This document shows positions 46,836-55,849 of a DNA stretch of 64,000 bases, piece after piece. Source of the DNA: Pollutimonas subterranea (GTDB taxonomy: Bacteria; Pseudomonadota; Gammaproteobacteria; Burkholderiales; Burkholderiaceae_B); assembly GCF_002849655.1 (NCBI RefSeq), contig NZ_PDNW01000003.1, forward strand, positions 1-64,000, given 5' to 3'. The stretch's first letter is position 1; each line of letters starts with the position of its first letter. The notes beneath the pieces are model-generated. The model was not told the DNA's origin. It did not search any database and worked only from the letters and a program-made list of their open reading frames with translations. The position numbers and the translations under genes were made by a program.

Positions 46836-46936
46836 AGATGTTCCGAGGAGGGTGGATCTGGAAAGCCTGATAAGATATTTGCTCTCGTTGCAATAGCTGC
46901 GAGGATTTTTAGGGCCGGCAGGTCAAGGAAAACAAT

Positions 46937-47614
46937 ATGCATGTTCTGCTCGTCGAAGACGACCCACTGGTGGCTAGCGGCATTGAAACCGGGTTGAAAC
47001 TGCACGGTTTGACGATAGATCATGTCGGTACCGCCAGCCAGGCCGACACCGCTTTAGCGTTGTCGCATTTTGATGTTTGTATTCTGGATCTTGGACTACC
47101 CGATGAGGACGGCATGGAGCTGTTGCGCCGCTGGCGCGACCAAGGCCGTAACCTGCCCGTTCTCATCCTGACTGCCCGTGACGCGCTGAGCCATCGTATA
47201 GATGGATTGCTTGGCGGCGCCGATGACTATTTGATCAAGCCGTTCGACTTGGACGAGCTGCAAGCCCGTTTGCATGCCTTGACACGCCGGATGGCCGGTC
47301 GCAGTAAAGACTGTATCGAGCACGGAAGCTTGGTTTTTTGTTCTTCGACGGGCGAGGTGTGGCTCGATGATGCGCCCGTCACGCTGGCTCGTCGCGAGCT
47401 TTCTTTGTTACGTGCGCTATTGCAGAATCCTCGCGCTATTCTCAATACACAGCAACTTTGCGATAGCGTCTATGGCTACGAGCAAAATCTGGAAAGCAAT
47501 GCGATCAACGTCCATATTTATCATCTGAGACGCAAGCTTGGGAACAATATCGTTCAGACGGTGCGGGGGCTTGGCTACCGACTCGGCTCCGCCGAGAAGG
47601 TAGAAGAACAATGA
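46937..47614 (+). CDS. OmpR-family response regulator (QseB/PmrA-like)
   Basis: 225 residues. Receiver domain with phosphorylation site Asp51 (CILDLGLPDEDG) and acidic pocket EDD (7-9), then a winged-helix DNA-binding domain ending in NIVQTVRGLGYRL. Overlaps the sensor kinase gene by ATGA. The boxes at 46805-46835 and 49018-49034 fit the binding pattern of this subgroup, suggesting autoregulation and control of dsbD. The stimulus is unknown. Confidence 0.9.
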   Translation: MHVLLVEDDPLVASGIETGLKLHGLTIDHVGTASQADTALALSHFDVCILDLGLPDEDGMELLRRWRDQGRNLPVLILTARDALSHRIDGLLGGADDYLIKPFDLDELQARLHALTRRMAGRSKDCIEHGSLVFCSSTGEVWLDDAPVTLARRELSLLRALLQNPRAILNTQQLCDSVYGYEQNLESNAINVHIYHLRRKLGNNIVQTVRGLGYRLGSAEKVEEQ

Positions 47615-48969
47615 GTCTGCGCCTGCGGCTTTTGCTGATTATCGGTATTTCACTGTCGGTGCTGTGGGCTGCAGTGGCTGGCTGGATGTTCATGGATGCA
47701 CGGCAATCCTTGCGCGACGCGCTAGACAATCGGTTGGCCGCCTCGGCTCGGATGGTGGCCGGGCTGGTCTCTCAGTTTCCCGAGCCCGGAGATATCGCTG
47801 CAAACAGCAGTAAACCGTTGGACGTCGTGGCGCGCGATGGGGTGGCTTGTGAAGTGAGCCTTGTGCGTGGCGAAGTGACGATCGAAACCGTCGCCCGTAC
47901 AGCAGGCAGCCCCGACCTGACTCGGGCTACTCCGGGGTTTGGCACGCATGCATACGGAAATAAGCGTTGGCGAACTTATGTGCTGCGTCAAGGCAATATT
48001 CAGATTGCCACGGCGGACAGCATTGAAGTGCGAGAGGCCCTGGTTAAAGAGTTGGTGCTATCGGCGGGCTTGCCATTTGTTGTCGCTCTGTTTGGAACGC
48101 TGGTCCTGCTCTGGATTGGCATTACTCACGGGCTGGCTCCCGTGGAGCGTATTCGTCTTCTATTGGCGCGGCGCCGCCCGGGTGACGATAGTCCCTTGCC
48201 CAAAGTCAAGGCGCCGGTTGAGCTCCAGCCACTCCTGCATACTATCCAGCAGCTCCTTGAAAGATTGCAGGGCGCAATCGTGCGTGAACGCCGCTTCACT
48301 GATAGCGCCGCACATGAATTGCGCACACCTCTCACAGGCATTAAGACACACATTCAGGTCGCAAAGCTGGCATCGCAACGGCCCGAGGAAGGTGCAACGC
48401 TGGACGCTGCGTTGGTCAAAGCCGATCAGGGAGTGCAGCAGTTGCAGAATATTCTTCAACGTTTGCTCGAGCTGGCGCGGCTGGAGGGTCAGCCTGTTGA
48501 AATTGAGATCAGTGACCCGTTTGACGCCGTGTACGCTGCGATCGAGGCGGTGCAGCCTCTTTACGCCGATGCTACAAGCAGGGTAATCGTACAAGGCGCT
48601 GCTTATTCCCGCCCGGTACGTGTTGCACGGCCCCTCTTACTGGCAGCCCTTCAGAACCTGATTGATAATGCAATACGCTATGCGCCTGCAGACACGTCCA
48701 TTACTATTCACATCGAAACGCAAAGCAATGACACTCTGCAGATCAGCGTACTTGATGAAGGACCAGGCCTGGATGCGGAAGGGCGGATTCAAGCGGTTAA
48801 CCGGTTCTGGCGTGGAAATATAAAAATCCCGGGCTACGGTCTGGGTCTGTCGATTGTCGATGCCATTGCACGCCGACATGGCGGCACGCTTGAGCTTCTG
48901 GAGCGGGATGGCCCAGGCCTCGAGGCTAGGCTTGTGCTGCCTCTTGCACTCAAAACTACGGCTTCTTGA
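47611..48969 (+). CDS. sensor histidine kinase (QseC/PmrB-like)
   Basis: 452 residues: membrane helix 1 (about 5-27), periplasmic sensor part (28-145), helix 2 (about 148-170), HAMP-like segment, HisKA with His235 (DSAAHELRTPLTG), and the ATPase domain with N-box NLIDNAIRYAP, G1 DEGPGL and G2 GYGLGLSIV. The periplasmic part contains one Cys (Cys80) and no known ligand motif. Metal or redox stress would fit the neighbours. Confidence 0.9.
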   Translation: MSLRLRLLLIIGISLSVLWAAVAGWMFMDARQSLRDALDNRLAASARMVAGLVSQFPEPGDIAANSSKPLDVVARDGVACEVSLVRGEVTIETVARTAGSPDLTRATPGFGTHAYGNKRWRTYVLRQGNIQIATADSIEVREALVKELVLSAGLPFVVALFGTLVLLWIGITHGLAPVERIRLLLARRRPGDDSPLPKVKAPVELQPLLHTIQQLLERLQGAIVRERRFTDSAAHELRTPLTGIKTHIQVAKLASQRPEEGATLDAALVKADQGVQQLQNILQRLLELARLEGQPVEIEISDPFDAVYAAIEAVQPLYADATSRVIVQGAAYSRPVRVARPLLLAALQNLIDNAIRYAPADTSITIHIETQSNDTLQISVLDEGPGLDAEGRIQAVNRFWRGNIKIPGYGLGLSIVDAIARRHGGTLELLERDGPGLEARLVLPLALKTTAS

Positions 48970-49017
48970 TGCTCCGTCCCGCCGGGGCGAGCTTCCACCT
49001 TGCGAATATTGCTTCGC

Positions 49018-49034
49018 CTTAAGCTTCTCTTAAT
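49018..49034 (+). promoter_or_regulatory. PmrA/QseB-type box upstream of dsbD
   Basis: CTTAAG-CTTCT-CTTAAT: two hexamers with five bases between, the same arrangement as at 46819-46835, about 45 bases before the dsbD start. Confidence 0.65.
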
Positions 49035-49078
49035 CCTACAGGTGCATTATCTACGGAAATCACTTGTAGGAGTTGAGC

Positions 49079-50929
49079 TTGTCTGTCTATCGGATCGCCC
49101 GTGCGGCTATTATCCTGTGCTGTTTTGCCATAGGGAGTGCCTCGGCAAGTAGCAGTCTATTCTCTTCGGGTAACGAGCCCGAATTTCTCGACCCTGCAGA
49201 TGTCTTCACGTTGGAGCAAGTTCAACAGCAAGGAGACGAGTATGTGGTGCAAGGGCATGTTGCCGATCGCTACTATGTTTACCGTCATTCATTGAAGCTG
49301 GTCGACGCTCAAGAGAATGATGTCAAGTTGGCTATTCCTGCTGGAACCGCCAAGCACGACGAATTCTTTGGCGACACGGAAATCTATACAGGCAACACCG
49401 CCCGCATGCGTTTTCCCGCGATAGCGTCTGGTCCGCTGACGCTGCATTGGCAGGGGTGTGCGGAAGAGGGTATTTGCTATCCGCCGCAGACCATACAGAT
49501 CAGCGCGGCAGCGGCAACCGCGGTTGTTGAGGGGCAGACGGACGCACAACCGCCTGAGGCATCGCCGTCTGAACTGGCCTTAGAGGGCGGGCGTGATTCG
49601 GCCGGCATGTCTTCGGGTGCTAGCGTTGGCGAGGATCAGGTGGCGGCTCAGCGGCTTGCGGCGCTGGGGCCTGTCGCCGGCACACTGCTGTTCTTCGGAT
49701 TCGGCCTGCTGTTGGCCTTTACGCCTTGCACTTTGCCGATGATTCCCATCGTCTCCACCATGGTCGTTGGTAGCCAGGCCAAGCCGCGCCAGGCTTTTTT
49801 TCTATCTTCATCGTACATCCTGGCGATGGCTGGCACATACGCGGCGGTGGGGGTGGCGGCTGGCCTGGCGGGTGCCAATTTACAAGCCACGCTGCAGTCG
49901 CCATGGCTTCTCGGCTCTTTCGCCGCGCTGTTCCTCATCCTGGCCAGCTCACTATTCGGCCTATTCGAGTTGCGCTTGCCATCCGCCCTAATGAATCGCC
50001 TCCAGTCCACGGGGCCTACACGTTCAGGCGGTAGTGTCACAGGTGCGGCAGCGCTGGGTTTTCTGTCGGCTCTTTTGGTCGGCCCGTGCATGACGGCCCC
50101 CTTGGCAGGCGCGCTGTTGTATATCGGGCAGACGGGCAGTGCGGTCCAAGGCGGACTGGCCTTGTTTGCGCTGGGTCTGGGAATGGGCCTGCCGCTATTG
50201 GCTATTGCGGTGTTCGGCGCCCGTGTCCTGCCCAAGCCCGGCGCGTGGATGGATCGGGTACGCGTCGCCTTTGGCTACGTCATGGTGGGGATGGCGGTGA
50301 TGATGTTGACGCGTTTCCTGACAGGCGCGATGAGTCTGTTGCTCTGGGGGGGCTGGATATTGTTAGTGGCAGTTGGTCTCGTCGCCTGGGCGCAAGCCGT
50401 GGCGGCCAGGCGACGGTTGGTGTGGGCCTTGCGTTCGGCGGCGGTATTCACCGGCCTGTGGTCCGTCTTGATGCTTGTGGGTGCCGCTTCAGGGGGCGAT
50501 GCCATTTTGCAGCCCCTGACGCATCTGCGCGGTGCGCCGGTTGCGGCTGCGGCAACAGCAGAGGTCACCTATGTTCAGGCAAAATCGGTGACTGACGTCA
50601 ATGCGCGTCTGGAGGAGGCGGCCGCGCGCGGCCAGTGGACACTGATCGACTTCTACGCCGACTGGTGCGTCAGTTGCCACGTGATCGAGCGCAACGTGTT
50701 CGGTGACGCCGTCGTTGCAGCACGGATGGCGAACATGCAAATCGTGCGGCCCGATGTGACGCGCAATGACGCGACAGATAAGGAGTTGCTCAAGCACTGG
50801 GGCGTCATGGGTCCGCCCACGCTCATACTGGTGGGGCCGGATGGTACGGAGCGCCGGGATCTGCGCGTGGTGGGCGAGATTAATGCGAGTGACTTTCTGG
50901 AGCGCCTAAACACGGCAGGTGTGTCATGA
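49079..50929 (+). CDS. dsbD: thiol:disulfide interchange protein DsbD
   Basis: 616 residues from TTG 49079, whose distance to TAGGAG (49067-49072) is right; a TTG at 49073 is too close. Signal peptide, N-terminal DsbD-alpha domain with GCAEEGICYPP, a membrane part of eight helices with Cys in FTPCTLPM and VGPCMTAP, and a C-terminal thioredoxin domain with YADWCVSCH. It carries electrons from cytoplasmic thioredoxin to periplasmic partners, here probably CcmG, the two TlpA proteins and DsbG. Confidence 0.92.
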   Translation: MSVYRIARAAIILCCFAIGSASASSSLFSSGNEPEFLDPADVFTLEQVQQQGDEYVVQGHVADRYYVYRHSLKLVDAQENDVKLAIPAGTAKHDEFFGDTEIYTGNTARMRFPAIASGPLTLHWQGCAEEGICYPPQTIQISAAAATAVVEGQTDAQPPEASPSELALEGGRDSAGMSSGASVGEDQVAAQRLAALGPVAGTLLFFGFGLLLAFTPCTLPMIPIVSTMVVGSQAKPRQAFFLSSSYILAMAGTYAAVGVAAGLAGANLQATLQSPWLLGSFAALFLILASSLFGLFELRLPSALMNRLQSTGPTRSGGSVTGAAALGFLSALLVGPCMTAPLAGALLYIGQTGSAVQGGLALFALGLGMGLPLLAIAVFGARVLPKPGAWMDRVRVAFGYVMVGMAVMMLTRFLTGAMSLLLWGGWILLVAVGLVAWAQAVAARRRLVWALRSAAVFTGLWSVLMLVGAASGGDAILQPLTHLRGAPVAAAATAEVTYVQAKSVTDVNARLEEAAARGQWTLIDFYADWCVSCHVIERNVFGDAVVAARMANMQIVRPDVTRNDATDKELLKHWGVMGPPTLILVGPDGTERRDLRVVGEINASDFLERLNTAGVS

Positions 50930-51759
50930 TCGGTATAGGGCCATTCCCCATACATGTCTTCACTACCATCGCCGCTGTGCTGCTGGCTTGGATGACGGCG
51001 CGCATGGTGGCCCGACGGCTACCTGATGTGTCTTACAAGGCCGCCGGCTCAATGATTCTTGATGCCGTGGTTTGGGGGCTGTTGGCGGCCCGGCTGGCAT
51101 ATATCGCCCAATGGTGGGAGGAATACTCAGCCACGCCCATGTCCATGATCGCCATCGGCGATCGCGGATTTACGTGGTGGGCCGGTGTCTTGGTGGTGGT
51201 TGTCTACATCTGGCGGCGAACCCGCCTGACCCAGGCGTTGCGCGGTCCTGTGCTGGCAGGCGTCATGGCGGGTGTCGTCGCCTGGGTTGTCGCGGGTGGT
51301 GTGCTCGATCTGATGCAAGGCTCCGCGCCACCTTTACCAGACTTGCAGTTGGTTACGCTGGATCAAAGTCCCATTTCACTGAGTGAGTATGCGGGACGTC
51401 CGGTCGTGCTTAATCTTTGGGCGAGCTGGTGCCCGCCATGCCGCCGCGAGATGCCGGTATTCGAACAGGCCCAGACGGAATTTTCGGACGCTGCTTTCGT
51501 CATGATCAATCAAGGGGAAAGTGCGGAGCAGGCACAGGCCTTTCTTGAAAGCGAGAATCTGACTTTGACGGATGTGCTGCTCGATCCATCATCCAGCACC
51601 ATGCAAGCAATGCGTTCACGCGGCTTACCAACGACCTTGTTTTTCGATGCGCAGGGGCGTTTGGTGGACTCGCATTTGGGCGAGATCACCATGCCCAGCC
51701 TTAAGGACAAGATGTCGCGTCGTTTCGACTTGCCCTCCGAATCCAGTACTGATAAGTGA
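50926..51759 (+). CDS. Lgt-like membrane domain fused to TlpA thioredoxin
   Basis: 277 residues. Four or so membrane helices (about 1-130) resemble the N-terminal part of prolipoprotein diacylglyceryl transferase (FPIHVFTTIAAVLLAW, then VVWGLLAARLAYIAQWW), but the catalytic part of Lgt is missing. A TlpA thioredoxin domain follows with WASWCPPC (165-172) and GLPTTLFFD. Probably a membrane-tethered periplasmic reductase fed by DsbD, with which it overlaps by ATGA. Its thioredoxin domain is duplicated in the next gene. Confidence 0.87.
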   Translation: MIGIGPFPIHVFTTIAAVLLAWMTARMVARRLPDVSYKAAGSMILDAVVWGLLAARLAYIAQWWEEYSATPMSMIAIGDRGFTWWAGVLVVVVYIWRRTRLTQALRGPVLAGVMAGVVAWVVAGGVLDLMQGSAPPLPDLQLVTLDQSPISLSEYAGRPVVLNLWASWCPPCRREMPVFEQAQTEFSDAAFVMINQGESAEQAQAFLESENLTLTDVLLDPSSSTMQAMRSRGLPTTLFFDAQGRLVDSHLGEITMPSLKDKMSRRFDLPSESSTDK

Positions 51760-51764
51760 TAACC

Positions 51765-52307
51765 ATGTTTACACAGTCTTTACGATTGTCCTTCATCGCC
51801 GTCTTCAGCCTTCTGCTGTTAACCGGCTGTAATCAAGCGGACAACTCTGAAAGTCCGTTAGCCACCCAGACACTAGAAGCCGACAAGATGGCGCAGCAGG
51901 CCGCGCCATCTTTGCCGGACTTGCAGTTGGTGACGCTGGAGGAGCGTCCTGCTCACTTGAGTTCGTATATGGGAACGCCGGTCGTGCTCAACCTTTGGGC
52001 CACCTGGTGCCCGCCATGCCGGCGCGAGATGCCGGTACTTGAGCAGGCCCAGACGGCGTTTCCCGACGTTGCCTTCGTCTTAATCAACCAAGGAGAAAGC
52101 GCGCAACAGGCCAAGATGTTTCTTGAGAGCGAAGGCCTGAATTTGACGGATGTCCTACTCGATCCATCGTCTGAGGCTATGCGGGAAATGCGTACAGGCG
52201 GCTTGCCCACGACTTTCTTTTTTGACGCACAGGGGCGCATGGTGGATTTACATTTAGGCGAGATCACCATGGCTGATCTTGAGGCCAAGATATCACGCCA
52301 TTTTTGA
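51765..52307 (+). CDS. TlpA-like thioredoxin lipoprotein
   Basis: 180 residues from ATG 51765, with lipobox LLTG-Cys22 and the active site WATWCPPC (78-85). From about residue 50 on it is very similar to the thioredoxin domain of the preceding protein (LPDLQLVTL, VVLNLWA.WCPPCRREMPV, AF V.INQGESA). This gives a lipid-anchored paralogue made by tandem duplication. It would act in periplasmic disulfide reduction. Confidence 0.9.
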   Translation: MFTQSLRLSFIAVFSLLLLTGCNQADNSESPLATQTLEADKMAQQAAPSLPDLQLVTLEERPAHLSSYMGTPVVLNLWATWCPPCRREMPVLEQAQTAFPDVAFVLINQGESAQQAKMFLESEGLNLTDVLLDPSSEAMREMRTGGLPTTFFFDAQGRMVDLHLGEITMADLEAKISRHF

Positions 52308-52342
52308 TTAATCATCGAACCCAATACGGATAAGGAATGACT

Positions 52343-53116
52343 ATGTTTGCACAGCGTGTGCTCTTCTCTTTCATTACGGCGGCTCCTCTCATTCTGATGC
52401 CGAGCGGCGGTCAGGCCCAGGCTACGGACAAGCCGCCGGTTATCGAGGCGTTGGAAGACCAAGGTGTCACCTTCAAGCAGGAATTTGACGCGGGTGAAGG
52501 CGTGCGTGCCTTCGCCGGAATCGTGGGCGACAGTCCCATCGCGGTCTACGTTCTGGCGGATGGGAATGCAGTTTCGGGCACGCGCCTTAACGCCAAGGGC
52601 GAGCCGATTGACCACGCGACACTGCAGAGCTTGGTTGCCAAGCCGATCAGCGATCAGGCTTGGGCGGATCTCGAGTCGGCCACGTGGGTGTTGGATGGCA
52701 AGGCCGATGCGCCGCGCGTTATCTATACCTTTACCGATGCGAATTGCCCCTATTGTCACCTGTTCTGGGAGGCCGCGCGTCCTTGGGTGGATGCCGGAAA
52801 AGTCCAACTGCGCCACTTGTTAGTCGGGCTCATCAAGGAGGACAGTCCAACCAAAGCGGCGGCGATTCTCGGCGCGTCCGATCGATCAGCGGCGCTGCGA
52901 GAAAACGAAGTCAAGTACGACCAGGGCGGTATAACGCCCGCCAAGAGCGTTCCGGAGGATGTGCAGCGGACCCTCGACGATAACCAGATGCTCATGCTTT
53001 CCATGGGGTTTCGGGGCACGCCTGGCATCATCGTTCGGGATGGCGAGGGGCTGATCCAGAAATACAACGGCATGCCGCAGCAGGGCGTGCTGGCCGAAGT
53101 ATTGGGCCCACGCTGA
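52343..53116 (+). CDS. dsbG: DsbG/DsbC-like disulfide isomerase
   Basis: 257 residues from ATG 52343 (AAGGA at the right distance; ATG 52337 is too close). Signal peptide to about residue 26, a dimerisation domain, and a thioredoxin fold with the active site FTDANCPYC (Cys135, Cys138) and cis-Pro RGTPGII. Kept reduced by DsbD, it repairs wrong disulfides in periplasmic proteins, useful for multi-Cys cytochromes and copper proteins. Confidence 0.9.
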   Translation: MFAQRVLFSFITAAPLILMPSGGQAQATDKPPVIEALEDQGVTFKQEFDAGEGVRAFAGIVGDSPIAVYVLADGNAVSGTRLNAKGEPIDHATLQSLVAKPISDQAWADLESATWVLDGKADAPRVIYTFTDANCPYCHLFWEAARPWVDAGKVQLRHLLVGLIKEDSPTKAAAILGASDRSAALRENEVKYDQGGITPAKSVPEDVQRTLDDNQMLMLSMGFRGTPGIIVRDGEGLIQKYNGMPQQGVLAEVLGPR

Positions 53117-53138
53117 TGGGCAGCCCGAATGCAGACGT

Positions 53139-53969
53139 GTGGAACTATTTGTCCATTGGCGATACATGATGCTTATTGGCGGATTGCTCGGCCTTGTAAT
53201 TGGCGCTGTTCTGGGATTGACAGGGGCTGGAGGCGGCATCTTCGCCGTGCCAGCGCTGGTGTTTGGGCTTGGTATGGACATACGTGGAGCCACTCCCGTG
53301 GCGCTCATGGCCGTTGGCTCCGCAGCGATGCTTGGTGCATTGCAAGGGCTGCGCCAAGGTCTTGTCCGCTATAAGGCCGCTATTGTCCTGGCGGCAGCGG
53401 GTACCATCACTGCGCCGCTTGGCGTCAGGCTAGCTAACTGGCTTCCGTCCCGGTGGCTGAACTTGATCTTTGTCGTCGCCATGCTTGTGGTCGCCTACCG
53501 CATGTTCATGTCTTCACGTGGCGCCCGAAACGATGGTGAGTTGTCCGTGGCGCAATCTGGAGTTTGTAAAGTATCCAAGGATACTGGGCGCTTCATCTGG
53601 AACCTACGCACCGTGACAACGTTGGCCAGTATCGGAGCAGTCTCGGGTCTTTTCACCGGCATGTTGGGTGTTGGCGGTGGATTCATCATCGTCCCGGCGT
53701 TGGGGTACTTCAGCGAACTTCGTATGCACAGTATCGTCGCGACATCTTTGTTGGTGATTGCGCTACTGTCTGCCGTCACCGTCTTCATTACATTCGGCCA
53801 GAGCCTTTCGCTTACCGCTCCGACCTGGGCATTCTCGGCAGTCGCACTCGTGGGCATGGCGGTCGCTCGTTTTCTGGGAGCGAAGATTCCCTCAACAGCA
53901 CTGCAACGAATTTTTGCGATCGCCTGCATCGTGGTGGCGATCATGATGCTCATGCGCAACATGGGATAA
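53139..53969 (+). CDS. TauE/SafE-family (TSUP) membrane transporter
   Basis: 276 residues from GTG 53139 (ATG 53166 or 53169 also possible). Seven to eight membrane helices with the duplicated family motifs GAVLGLTGAGGGIFAVPAL and GLFTGMLGVGGGFIIVPAL. TSUP proteins move sulfite, sulfoacetate or other organosulfur anions. In this context export of sulfite or thiosulfate uptake is a fair guess. The 30-residue insertion between the halves (about 120-160) is hydrophilic. Confidence 0.87.
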   Translation: MELFVHWRYMMLIGGLLGLVIGAVLGLTGAGGGIFAVPALVFGLGMDIRGATPVALMAVGSAAMLGALQGLRQGLVRYKAAIVLAAAGTITAPLGVRLANWLPSRWLNLIFVVAMLVVAYRMFMSSRGARNDGELSVAQSGVCKVSKDTGRFIWNLRTVTTLASIGAVSGLFTGMLGVGGGFIIVPALGYFSELRMHSIVATSLLVIALLSAVTVFITFGQSLSLTAPTWAFSAVALVGMAVARFLGAKIPSTALQRIFAIACIVVAIMMLMRNMG

Positions 53970-54051
53970 CGGCTCATCGACCTGCGCATCATCACAAAGC
54001 GGCTCGGCGTGCTCAACAGTATGTTTTCTTTACTATGGATAGGAGTGATCA

Positions 54052-55419
54052 ATGCAAACGAGGAAAGTAGATGTTGCCATCATTGGCGCAGGAACGGCGG
54101 GGATCTCCGCATTTCATGCGATCAAGGCTGCGGGTAGGCAGGTGGTACTGATTGATCGAGGGCCGTTGGGAACGACGTGCGCCCGTGTGGGGTGCATGCC
54201 GTCGAAGGCTGCCCTGCATGCGGGTATGCGCTGGCTGACCGCCAGACAACTGCCTGTGGGTGCCGCACTATCGGCGCAAGGACCACAGGCTTTGTGGGCG
54301 CACGCTCGTCAGACGCGGGACGCGTTGGCCAGCGGCGCTGCGGAACGTATACACAAGGCTGCGGGCGAGAGCTTGATCATGGCCGAAGCGCGTTTTGTCG
54401 CGCCTGGCATTCTGGAGGCGGGCAATCAACGCATCGAAGCTGATGCCTTCATTGTCGCGACAGGTTCCAGCCCGGTGGTGCCTCAAGCACTCAATGCTGT
54501 AACGTCTCGAATTTTGACTACCGACACGCTTTTTGAATTGGATATCCTGCCGAAACGACTGGGAATTGTGGGGTTGGGTGCAATCGGGCTTGAGCTTGGG
54601 TTAGCGCTGTCGCGTCTGGACGTGGAGGTGATAGCGGCCGATCAACTCTTCACTGTTGGAGGCATTGAGGATCCCGATGTTCAGAATAGGGCGATCTCAA
54701 GATTCATGGGTGAGTTGCCGATGTGGCTAGGTTCTTCTATTGATGTCAGTATGGCCGGGGAGGATGTGCTCATGCATACGGGCGAGCACAGCGCCATCGT
54801 TGACCATCTTTTGGTCGCCACGGGACGCACGCCCAATACGACTGCGCTAAATTTGGCCGCAGCAGGCGTTTCGTTGGATGATGCGGGTCGACCGAGCATC
54901 GACCCCATCACCATGCGCGCCTCAGACGCACCGATCTTCTTTGCGGGCGATGTGCAGCCGGATCGTCCTTTGATGCACGAGTCGGTGGACGAAGGCCGGA
55001 TGGCAGCGCAAGCGGTCTTATCCAGTTTGTCCGGCGGGCCATGGCATGGAGCATCCCGGCGCGTGCCGATCTCCATTCTGTTCACTGATCCAGACATCTG
55101 CGAGGTAGGCTTGTCCTACGACGAGGCGATGCAGCGGGGCGCAGTTATCGGCGTGGCCGAAGGCGGTGGCAACGGGCGTTCCAAGATATTGGGAGCACCA
55201 TATAACTTGCTACGAGTTTACGTCGCCCCGGACACAGGACGGTTACTTGGAGCCAGCATGTTCCTGACTAAGGGCGAGCATCTGGCGCATCAGGTCGCAT
55301 GGGCGATCCAGGCAAAGCAGACCGTCAGCGACATGCTGGCGATGCCGTACTACCACCCATCCATCGAAGAAATGCTGCAGAGCGCTTTGATATCTGCCTC
55401 CCATCAGATTAATCCCTGA
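54052..55419 (+). CDS. lipoamide-dehydrogenase-like flavoprotein
   Basis: 455 residues. FAD-binding GAGTAG (12-17), the redox-active disulfide TTCARVGCMPSK (Cys43, Cys48), NAD-binding GLGAIGLELG, and the C-terminal YYHPSIEEM with the catalytic His-Glu pair. It transfers electrons between NAD(P)H and a disulfide substrate. No lipoyl protein or 2-oxo acid dehydrogenase genes are near. In this operon a role in persulfide or disulfide reduction is more likely than in pyruvate metabolism. Ribosome site AGGAG. Confidence 0.88.
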   Translation: MQTRKVDVAIIGAGTAGISAFHAIKAAGRQVVLIDRGPLGTTCARVGCMPSKAALHAGMRWLTARQLPVGAALSAQGPQALWAHARQTRDALASGAAERIHKAAGESLIMAEARFVAPGILEAGNQRIEADAFIVATGSSPVVPQALNAVTSRILTTDTLFELDILPKRLGIVGLGAIGLELGLALSRLDVEVIAADQLFTVGGIEDPDVQNRAISRFMGELPMWLGSSIDVSMAGEDVLMHTGEHSAIVDHLLVATGRTPNTTALNLAAAGVSLDDAGRPSIDPITMRASDAPIFFAGDVQPDRPLMHESVDEGRMAAQAVLSSLSGGPWHGASRRVPISILFTDPDICEVGLSYDEAMQRGAVIGVAEGGGNGRSKILGAPYNLLRVYVAPDTGRLLGASMFLTKGEHLAHQVAWAIQAKQTVSDMLAMPYYHPSIEEMLQSALISASHQINP

Positions 55420-55454
55420 GACAACCAACCTTTACCCACTTACTCTTTCTGATC

Positions 55455-55778
55455 ATGACACAAGACACGCAACACCAAGAACTGAAGGTAATTTTGCATG
55501 CACCGACGCCTGCAGCCCTTGAGCGAGCACGCAACAACGCGGCCAACCTCCGACGAGAGGTTCCCGAGGCGGACGTACGTATCATTGTCAATGCACAAGC
55601 CGTAGCTGAGGCGTTGGATGTGGCGCACCCGGACCTGGATGCGCTCACCTGGGTGTGTCCGAACACCTTGGCGAGGACAAACAGGAAGAACCGGGCACCG
55701 CTTCGCCTGCTGGACGGGGCTGCTGTTCTCGAGATTGCGCGCTTGCAGCAGGGAGGGTGGGGCTATATTCGATCATAG
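55455..55778 (+). CDS. DsrE/DsrF-like small protein
   Basis: 107 residues of the DsrE-like fold (KVILHAPTPAALERARNNAANL at the start, VRIIVNAQAVAEAL in the middle, single Cys in TWVCPNTLAR). Related proteins carry sulfane sulfur on a Cys during sulfur oxidation; the Cys here is at residue 69. Stands alone behind the flavoprotein, fitting a sulfur-transfer role. Confidence 0.8.
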   Translation: MTQDTQHQELKVILHAPTPAALERARNNAANLRREVPEADVRIIVNAQAVAEALDVAHPDLDALTWVCPNTLARTNRKNRAPLRLLDGAAVLEIARLQQGGWGYIRS

Positions 55779-55849
55779 TCGCGATAATATCGAATTTGTA
55801 CGTACAAGCAGGTTTGCCGCGTTGCTCATTGGCGGGCGTGTGATCTGAT

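Noticed and set aside
46691-46936. FNR/ANR box for the oxidase operon
   Set aside because: No TTGAT-N4-ATCAA-like sequence was found in the interval, although cbb3 operons often have one.
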